Positions 6,383-11,375 of a stretch of DNA of 11,375 nucleotides are shown here, piece after piece; positions within the stretch are counted from its first letter, which is position 1, and every line of letters begins with the position of its first letter. The stretch comes from an uncultured Lentisphaeria bacterium (GTDB lineage: Bacteria; Verrucomicrobiota; Lentisphaeria; JABSQK01; CAJWLW01), in NCBI GenBank assembly GCA_913042885.1, contig CAJWLW010000141.1, positions 1-11,375 of the forward strand. The letters run 5' to 3'. The notes under the pieces are model-generated. The model had not been told where the DNA came from and made no database searches. It saw only the letters and a list, made by a program, of their open reading frames with translations. Position numbers and translations under genes: made by a program.

Positions 6383-8733
6383 GGTACCTGTTCCAAAACA
6401 ACCAGGCCGTCCGGCGGGACGACGACGCGGAAGGGTGCCGCGTTCAGTTGCAGGGTGGAGTGCGCGACTTTGCCGGCGGCGTCGATGTCGTAGCGGCGGA
6501 CATTGGTGCCGGGCGCCCAGCTTTCAAGCGTATGATCGACGCTGGTGATCACTTTCCGTTCGCCGACAATAGTGCCTTTCGCCAGGCGTTGAACAGTGAT
6601 CGGGAAAGACAGGTCGATCGGCACCTGCCCCTCTCCCAGGGGACGGCGCAGCGGAATAGCGCCGAAAGAGAGGCGATATCGGTAGTCGGCAACAGATGCA
6701 CTGGCACGGGTATAGGCAAGCGGGGCATGCAGATGCGCCAGCACACTGTCCGATGCCTGGACGTGGGACTCGACCATTCGCGGGAAACGATACCGTTGCA
6801 TGGCCGCGGTGCAGGGCTGTGAATTGGCCAGCACCAGGAGATTGCGTGCCAGCATTGAATCGATGACGTGTTTTTTGAAGCGGTCGCAGAGCAAGGCGTA
6901 AATTGCGGCCTTCCTCTCGATCCGATGGGTCTCGGGCGAAATCGTCGCGGTGTGCCTGTCAAACGGACCGAAGACCATCTGTATCGGTCTTGACCCGCTG
7001 GTGACGCCGGCACCGGATAATTCATCCCAGTAAAAGCCATCGACGCCGGCTTCCTCGATGAACCACTCGACCAGCTCGATGAACGCCTTGCCGTAGCTGT
7101 TGTCGAGACTCGGGTAATAACAGTAGCCGTAGTTCGAGTCCTTGATGTGAACGCCGGTCGCATCGTAGACGGCGCTGTCCTTGAATTCCTCAAGTTCATT
7201 CTGACGGCGCACAATGTTGTGATAACAATGGATCTTCGCCAGCACCGGCACGCCGGGGGCGAGTTTGTGAATCCGCGCCGCAGCGCGTTTCAGGACGTCG
7301 CGCAGATACGCGCTCTCTTCCGTGTCATCGAGAACACCGGTCGGCTTGAAGCTGAAGTAGGAATGGTACTCACCAGTCTTCGGATCTTTCCAGCTCGAGG
7401 TCATGACCACGTGGGTGCCGGTGCCGGCCAGCGCCGAGATGCTCTTGTCGCCGGCCGCCAGCAAACGGTCACCGGGCATGAACACGTAGCTGCCGTCAAT
7501 CTGCGTGTGGATATCCCAGTCGCGCCGTACCCGGTTGATGAAATCATAATAGTCGCCGCTGTCGACCAGATAAATCGACCAGCGCAACGTCGTTGTGCCG
7601 CCCGGCGCCAGATAGAGGTTCGCGGTGCGGAGTCCGCAACGCAACGTCTTGGCATCGAAGTAGATCGCCGCCTGGTTGCGGTAAACGTCGTCCTCGGCGA
7701 CCAGGCCAATGCCGTTTTGCCCGGACACCGGCAGGAACAAGGTCGGGTTCGATGGTGCGTAGACCTCGTTCAGCGACGGATCTTCGCGGCCACCGAGATA
7801 GGCGTCGGCCAATGGTGTCCGTCGCAGATCGATGAAGTTGTCGATGATGATGCCGACCGGTTCGGTGGCACTGCGGTTGGTGAACGTATCGGAGATGTCG
7901 ATCCGAGCCAGATGAAAGCGGATGGACCGTTTGAGCGCGTAGTGCTCACCGGTCGCGGTACAGGTCCATTCGCGGTCGTTGACCCTTTCGGTTACCGGCG
8001 ACCACCCGGGTTCGCCTGCAGTCCCGGCGACGCCGAGCTGGTTCCAGCCGTCCGGCTGCGGATACGAGAACAGCGAGCCGATCGGCAAGGTCTCGGTGCC
8101 GAGGGAAATGAGCGGGGCGCCATCCGTTAACGATACGGCGGCCACCGTCGTACCGCCTTGTGAACCCGCGAGCACACTGCGGACCGACTCGGTTACCGCT
8201 GTATGCGTCTCGACGCGAACGTTGCGCACAACCAGGTGATGCTTGCCGGAGGTGTTGTGGATGACCAGGGCGTTCTCGCCGTCAACGACCAGGTCGTCGA
8301 CGACAAACACGTACCAGTGTGCCGCCTCACCGCCGAACCATGGCAATGCCTGTGCCGACTCGAAATCCGGCGAAGCGACGACGTCCCACAGACCTTCGCC
8401 GCGAGTCCACATATACTCATTGCCGTTTTCCCATTTGAAAGTCGGCGCTTTGTTGACAATGCGGCGTGTGGTTCGGTCCTTGGCTCCGGCCAGCGGTGTG
8501 CCGTTGAGCGAGAGTTTCATCAGCCGGCTGGTGCCAAAGTGGCTGTCGGCCTCGAGGCGCGCTTCAATCAACAGACGCAGGTCGGTGTTCGCTCCAGGCG
8601 GCAACGCAAAGTCCAGGCGCTTCTGTGTCTGCGGCGCGATGACGACGTCGTGGTCGGACAGGATGATCGGTTCCGCGTGTACCATGGCGAGGGTGGCCAG
8701 AATTGTCAAAATGGTGAATGTTGGGCTGGTCAT
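6379..8733 (-). CDS. Secreted TIM-barrel glycoside-hydrolase-like protein with N-terminal beta-domain
   Basis: The predicted 784-residue protein starts at the ATG at 8733, which gives a signal peptide: a hydrophobic stretch in residues ~7-18 and a VHA|EP cleavage site after residue 20. Starting at 8829 would add a polar 32-residue tail inside the upstream gene. Residues 22-176 form a beta-domain that is a clear paralogue of the whole mature small protein encoded upstream. Residues ~180-400 look like a beta-sandwich of the kind found in many glycosidases (ISDTFTNRSATEPVG; GTTTLRWSIYLVDSGDYY). Residues ~435-690 look like a TIM barrel: VPVLAKIHCYHN (496-506), VDGFYWDELSG (564-574; D565, D570, E571 are candidate catalytic acids), VLANSQPC (634-641) and MVESHVQASD (E655). 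Residues ~715-784 are a C-terminal beta-domain. I recognise no named GH family, so the substrate is unknown; glycosidase is inferred from fold signals. The gap after the upstream gene is 13 bp without a clear Shine-Dalgarno, and its stop overlaps the next start. Confidence 0.8.
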   Translation of the reverse strand: MTSPTFTILTILATLAMVHAEPIILSDHDVVIAPQTQKRLDFALPPGANTDLRLLIEARLEADSHFGTSRLMKLSLNGTPLAGAKDRTTRRIVNKAPTFKWENGNEYMWTRGEGLWDVVASPDFESAQALPWFGGEAAHWYVFVVDDLVVDGENALVIHNTSGKHHLVVRNVRVETHTAVTESVRSVLAGSQGGTTVAAVSLTDGAPLISLGTETLPIGSLFSYPQPDGWNQLGVAGTAGEPGWSPVTERVNDREWTCTATGEHYALKRSIRFHLARIDISDTFTNRSATEPVGIIIDNFIDLRRTPLADAYLGGREDPSLNEVYAPSNPTLFLPVSGQNGIGLVAEDDVYRNQAAIYFDAKTLRCGLRTANLYLAPGGTTTLRWSIYLVDSGDYYDFINRVRRDWDIHTQIDGSYVFMPGDRLLAAGDKSISALAGTGTHVVMTSSWKDPKTGEYHSYFSFKPTGVLDDTEESAYLRDVLKRAAARIHKLAPGVPVLAKIHCYHNIVRRQNELEEFKDSAVYDATGVHIKDSNYGYCYYPSLDNSYGKAFIELVEWFIEEAGVDGFYWDELSGAGVTSGSRPIQMVFGPFDRHTATISPETHRIERKAAIYALLCDRFKKHVIDSMLARNLLVLANSQPCTAAMQRYRFPRMVESHVQASDSVLAHLHAPLAYTRASASVADYRYRLSFGAIPLRRPLGEGQVPIDLSFPITVQRLAKGTIVGERKVITSVDHTLESWAPGTNVRRYDIDAAGKVAHSTLQLNAAPFRVVVPPDGLVVLEQVP
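8206..8670 (-). repeat. Duplicated beta-domain, copy in the glycosidase-like gene
   Basis: This part encodes residues 22-176 of the 784-residue protein. It shares ordered blocks with the upstream small gene: KLSLNGxPL, AKDRxTxRxxNK, WTRGEGLWDV followed by xPD[FY]E, and KHHLV[VL]R[ND]V. Related DNA is still visible, for example 8385-8410 against 8949-8975. It looks like an old tandem duplication or domain split. Confidence 0.85.
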
Positions 8734-8746
8734 GGGTGGCGTCTGC

Positions 8747-9316
8747 TTACTTTTCCGGCTCGGTTCGCGGCCGTTGTTCGACGTGGACGTCTCGCAGAAC
8801 CAGGTGGTGTTTCTTCGACATGTTGGCAATCCTCAGGCTGTTGTCTTTCGCGGTCACCAGGTCGGAGACTTCGAAGGTATAGAAATAGGCTTGGTCACCG
8901 CCCAGGTCGGCACGTTGACCAACCTCGTAGTCCGGTGCATAAATCACATCCCAAAGGCCTTCGCCACGGGTCCATTGATAGGACTTGCCGCCATAGCGGA
9001 AATTGACGGACTTATTCAAAAGTCTCAGGGTTCTGCGGTCCTTCGCTGCCAACAACGGCTGCCCATTGAGCGACAGCTTTAAGATACGCCCGGTCCCGGA
9101 CAATTTTTCAATTTCGATCCGTGCTTCGACGGTCACGACCACATCGGTGTCTTTTTCGCGCTTGATGTCGAACTCGAATGTCCGGTCGTCCGACATCGAA
9201 ATTGTCAACTCTTCGCTGGACAGGACCGTCCGGTTTCCAGTCGCCGATTCTGTCTGTGCCGGCACGGATACAGCCAGCACGGCAATGAGGACGGCGATTG
9301 AGTGGAGACGTTTCAT
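8747..9316 (-). CDS. Small secreted beta-domain protein, paralogue of the downstream enzyme's N-terminus
   Basis: The chosen start at 9316 gives 189 residues beginning with a signal peptide: MKRLHS, hydrophobic IAVLIAVLAVSV, and a likely cut after PAQT (about residue 22). An ATG at 9403 would add 29 residues overlapping the upstream gene and place the signal sequence internally, so it was rejected. AGGTG (9321-9325) lies 4 nt before the chosen ATG. The mature part (~29-180) is one beta-rich domain that repeats residues 22-176 of the next protein, including WTRGEGLWDV (115-124) and KHHLVLRDV (169-177); no catalytic domain follows. The fold resembles a carbohydrate-binding or accessory beta-sandwich, but I cannot assign a family, and binding of sugar is inference. 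It is probably exported to the periplasm or outside. The 29-bp gap to the upstream gene and 13-bp gap to the next one support co-transcription. Confidence 0.85.
   Translation of the reverse strand: MKRLHSIAVLIAVLAVSVPAQTESATGNRTVLSSEELTISMSDDRTFEFDIKREKDTDVVVTVEARIEIEKLSGTGRILKLSLNGQPLLAAKDRRTLRLLNKSVNFRYGGKSYQWTRGEGLWDVIYAPDYEVGQRADLGGDQAYFYTFEVSDLVTAKDNSLRIANMSKKHHLVLRDVHVEQRPRTEPEK
8777..9232 (-). repeat. Duplicated beta-domain, stand-alone copy
   Basis: This part encodes residues 29-180 of the small secreted protein and is the partner of the copy at 8206-8670. The order and spacing of the conserved blocks (KLSLNG, AKDR, WTRGEGLWDV, KHHLV) are the same in both copies, while other positions have diverged strongly. 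Confidence 0.85.
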
Positions 9317-9320
9317 GCCA

Positions 9321-9325
9321 CACCT
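9321..9325 (-). promoter_or_regulatory. Ribosome binding site AGGTG before the small secreted gene
   Basis: AGGTG lies 4 nt upstream of the ATG at 9316 and helps choose this start over the upstream ATG at 9403. It sits inside the inverted repeat CCAC-acct-GTGG (9318-9329), so a small 4-bp hairpin could mask it; that effect is speculative. Confidence 0.4.
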
Positions 9326-9345
9326 GTGGGTTCCGTTGTTTTTTG

Positions 9346-10740
9346 TTAAGTCAAACGGTTCGCCGAAGCTGCTGCAACAAGCCAATCGGCCAGTTCCGTG
9401 CAACCTAACCGGTTGATCCGCCGCATGCGATCGACACCGTATGCGTCACCGCGCCCGATCAGGGTCGCAAACGACGTGTGGTCCGGTACATATAATGGAT
9501 CGAGATGCACCGCCGTGACAAAATAGGTCAACGGGAAATCGGATCGTGCGAAAATCTCTTTGCCGATCTCGACGAAATACTCGCCGGCGGCAAACAGCAC
9601 ACAAACCTCATCACCCAGGCGCAACCGTCGCAAGGCGACCGGAATCCGACCGTCGCCATCAACTGCCTGTGCGTGGCCCACCTGCCACATCGCCTTGAAC
9701 AGTGACTGTGTCGCGGTGCTCAGCTCATCGCCGGCCGTTGCGGACATCGCCTTCCGATAGGCTGCGGTGGCCGCATCCAGCTCCACAACGGCACTGTCCA
9801 GCTTCGGGACGAGCTTGTCGTCGCCAGGAAAGGTGGCATGATCGACGGTTAGTTCCATGTCGTCAATATCGAGCCCCGTTGTGACCGCGTGAAACTGGCG
9901 AACAACCTCGTCGCCAAGAATCCCGCCGAGACAAGCAGCTTCGTCCAGGTTCCTGCCGTTGGTCAGGGTTGCGTACTTACGGCAATTGATGTTGCCGGCC
10001 GCCCCCATACCGAACAGGCAGCAGACATCTTCACCCAGCTCGGCCGCGATGCGGTCCACGGCATAACCGGGGTAGTCGGGATTGACGTGATACGTATATC
10101 CGCCGTCGAGGCTGGTGGGGTGTGAGGCGTAGTTCATCAGGATCGCCATCGCCGTGCCGTCCCGCCGCCGAAAGAACAGGCTGCGAACATCGGGATCGAT
10201 GGCACCGTCCGGCGCCTCGCAAAGCTCTCCCGCACGCATCCGCACCGAGCCGTCGGGCATTTGAATGATGCGGTTCGAGGCAATGCCGTCGACAGCGCCG
10301 CGGCCGCCGGCAATCGTGACCGGCTCGAGTCGGGAGACCGCCTGCGTGGCGGCATCACAGAGGCGGGCCGCCAGGGTTTCGTACCAGGATTGATTCGAGG
10401 TGCCGAGATTTTCGCGACGCCCGAACGCCTCGACCTGCCTGTCCGTGCATGGGCAGGAGTGGGAATGCGTCCCCCACAGCACGACCCGTTGCGCGGGGAT
10501 GCCGAGTGCCGCCGCAACGCGTGCCTCCAGCTCACCTGCGAACTCCGCAAAAAAGCCGACCAGATCGCAGGCGATCAGGAGCAATGGCCGGCTGTCTGTC
10601 TGCAAGGCCAGGGCGTGCGCAAAGATTGGTTTCTCCGGCTCGACGACAATCAGAACGTCATGCCGTCCTCGCAGCGGCTGATCCGGGGAAATTTCGATTT
10701 TAGCGCAGCCGGCTTTCAGCACGATGGGATCCCTGTTCAC
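9346..10740 (-). CDS. Neutral/alkaline ceramidase-like hydrolase (N-terminal-domain type)
   Basis: The 464-residue protein matches the neutral/alkaline non-lysosomal ceramidase N-terminal domain family. Motifs in order are LKAGCAKIEISP (8-19), ACDLVGF (57-63), GTHSHSCP (90-97; family GTHTHSGP, with zinc-binding and catalytic positions), MNYASHPTSLD (202-212, His zinc ligand), DYPGYAVDRI (222-231), GMGAAGNINCR (244-254) and AAGEYFVEIG (384-393; family PGE). Characterised members hydrolyse the amide bond of ceramides with one zinc. This short, single-domain form is common in environmental bacteria, where its substrate is unknown, so an N-acyl amide other than ceramide is possible. No signal peptide is visible, in contrast to secreted ceramidases. 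The start is GTG at 10740, overlapping the stop of the pilin-like gene (GTGA), with GGGGA (10746-10750) 5 nt upstream. The next gene starts 29 bp after its TAA. Confidence 0.88.
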   Translation of the reverse strand: MNRDPIVLKAGCAKIEISPDQPLRGRHDVLIVVEPEKPIFAHALALQTDSRPLLLIACDLVGFFAEFAGELEARVAAALGIPAQRVVLWGTHSHSCPCTDRQVEAFGRRENLGTSNQSWYETLAARLCDAATQAVSRLEPVTIAGGRGAVDGIASNRIIQMPDGSVRMRAGELCEAPDGAIDPDVRSLFFRRRDGTAMAILMNYASHPTSLDGGYTYHVNPDYPGYAVDRIAAELGEDVCCLFGMGAAGNINCRKYATLTNGRNLDEAACLGGILGDEVVRQFHAVTTGLDIDDMELTVDHATFPGDDKLVPKLDSAVVELDAATAAYRKAMSATAGDELSTATQSLFKAMWQVGHAQAVDGDGRIPVALRRLRLGDEVCVLFAAGEYFVEIGKEIFARSDFPLTYFVTAVHLDPLYVPDHTSFATLIGRGDAYGVDRMRRINRLGCTELADWLVAAASANRLT

Positions 10741-11375
10741 TTCCGTCCCCAGAACGTGTTATTGGCGCCCGTCCCAAGTTGGGCCCATGGATCCAGCGGA
10801 GTTACTTTCATGTATCGGACACTGCCGTCGCACCACAGGATGTTGACGCCATCCGAATGGCGGGCATGCGGGACGTTATTGCAGCAGGCATTGTAGGCAT
10901 CGGTGGCGTTGTTGGCACCAGCCGTGTAGTCGGTCCGGTACGCCGCATCCAGTGTCAGAATGGTCGTGTCGGGCACCAGCAACTCGGCCAGCCGAGCCGG
11001 CGGCGTGTCGAGAACGTTGCCCTCATATCGGTAACTGGTCCCGATATTCCAATAGTTGTATCCGTAGGTCGTAAAGAAATACCTGTAGCTGACTGATTGC
11101 GAATCGAAGTACGCCCGCATTTCCGGAGTTGTTGGGCAAAAAAAACTGTCGGTTGCCTTCAGGTATTCCTCGTCGATATACTTCGACCATTGGTACGGCG
11201 CGCTGCCGCCTTCGAGATAGTTCCGATAGTACGGCACGTGGTGCTCGTTCGAATCATCGGCGTACATCAGCATGCTCAGGCCCAACTGCTTCTGATTGCC
11301 GACACAACTGATCTGGTGCGCCCTGCCCTTGGCCTGGTTGAGCGCAGGCAGCAGCATGGCGGCAAGAATCGCGAT
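10737..11375 (-). CDS. H-X9-DG (DUF1559-like) pseudopilin-type protein, 5' truncated
   Basis: The frame is open to the window edge and reads IAILAAMLLPALNQAKGRA, the end of a type IV pilin/type II pseudopilin N-terminal hydrophobic helix; the prepilin cleavage site (usually FTLIELLVVI...) is outside the window. The ATG at 11357 is inside the helix and is not the start. At least 212 residues are visible. The globular part has SCVGNQKQLGLSMLMYADD, common in this family, and a C-terminal HSDGVNILWCDG that is an exact H-X9-DG signature (His, nine residues, Asp-Gly), followed by SVRYMKV. Family knowledge: such proteins are membrane-anchored pseudopilins present in very many copies in Lentisphaerota, Verrucomicrobia and Planctomycetes, with poorly known function. 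It is the first visible gene of the operon, and its TGA overlaps the GTG of the ceramidase-like gene. A promoter, if any, lies beyond the window. Confidence 0.92.
   Translation of the reverse strand: MAILAAMLLPALNQAKGRAHQISCVGNQKQLGLSMLMYADDSNEHHVPYYRNYLEGGSAPYQWSKYIDEEYLKATDSFFCPTTPEMRAYFDSQSVSYRYFFTTYGYNYWNIGTSYRYEGNVLDTPPARLAELLVPDTTILTLDAAYRTDYTAGANNATDAYNACCNNVPHARHSDGVNILWCDGSVRYMKVTPLDPWAQLGTGANNTFWGRK
10746..10750 (-). promoter_or_regulatory. Ribosome binding site GGGGA before the GTG start
   Basis: GGGGA is 5 nt upstream of the GTG at 10740. Together with the GTGA overlap and the family-typical N-terminus (LKAGCAKIEISP), it supports GTG rather than a later codon as the start of the ceramidase-like gene. 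Confidence 0.45.

Noticed and set aside
7147..8130. 327-residue open frame on the + strand
   Set aside because: It is the antisense shadow of the glycosidase-like gene; no motif, signal peptide or ribosome site supports it.
8734..8829. N-terminal extension of the glycosidase-like gene to an ATG at 8829
   Set aside because: The extra 32 residues are polar, overlap the upstream gene and would bury the signal peptide that begins at 8733.
8203..9082. Two overlapping long + strand frames (267 and 279 residues)
   Set aside because: Both are antisense to the duplicated beta-domain copies; their length reflects GC-rich codon structure on the real strand.
9317..9403. N-terminal extension of the small secreted gene to an ATG at 9403
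   Set aside because: It overlaps the ceramidase-like gene and would place the signal peptide at residue 30; the ATG at 9316 has an AGGTG site.

Overview
The window looks like a chromosomal fragment from a free-living, polysaccharide-degrading bacterium of the PVC group, most likely Lentisphaerota or a relative in Verrucomicrobiota/Kiritimatiellota. The main evidence is a prepilin-like protein with the H-X9-DG signature (right edge), a family heavily expanded in those phyla. Its N-terminal style (IAILAAMLLPALNQAK) fits Lentisphaerota/Verrucomicrobia better than Planctomycetes. The DNA is GC-rich, so antisense frames stay open and produce many shadow ORFs. No RNA gene, insertion sequence, CRISPR array or long non-coding stretch was seen.

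Layout. At the left edge (1-295, + strand) is the C-terminal end of an aldo/keto reductase. Seven bases later, in convergent orientation, ends a nine-gene array covering the rest of the window on the - strand. Its order of transcription, right to left, is: H-X9-DG pseudopilin-like protein (5' end outside the window); neutral-ceramidase-like hydrolase (GTG start); small secreted beta-domain protein; secreted 784-residue TIM-barrel glycosidase-like protein whose N-terminal domain is a paralogue of the small protein; two amidohydrolase-2-like proteins; an N,N-dimethylformamidase-like protein; a DegT/StrS PLP aminotransferase; and a calcineurin-like phosphoesterase fused to a xylose-isomerase-like TIM barrel.

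Six of the eight junctions are 4-bp stop/start overlaps (one GTGA, five ATGA). The other two gaps are 29 and 13 bp. The array is therefore very probably a single translationally coupled operon whose promoter lies to the right of the window.

How the genes may work together (inference): two secreted proteins would bind or cleave an extracellular substrate, and the cytoplasmic enzymes would process the product. The cytoplasmic set is rich in folds that act on C-N/amide bonds or amino sugars/cyclitols (ceramidase-like, formamidase-like, amidohydrolase-like, DegT transaminase), plus a sugar-isomerase-like barrel. A catabolic or modification pathway for an amidated or amino-sugar-like compound is a reasonable hypothesis; no substrate can be named from sequence alone. 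The most unusual points are the duplicated domain, the pair of amidohydrolases that have lost parts of the metal site, the phosphoesterase-isomerase fusion with GNCE in place of GNHE, and the pilin-like gene coupled to an enzyme operon.
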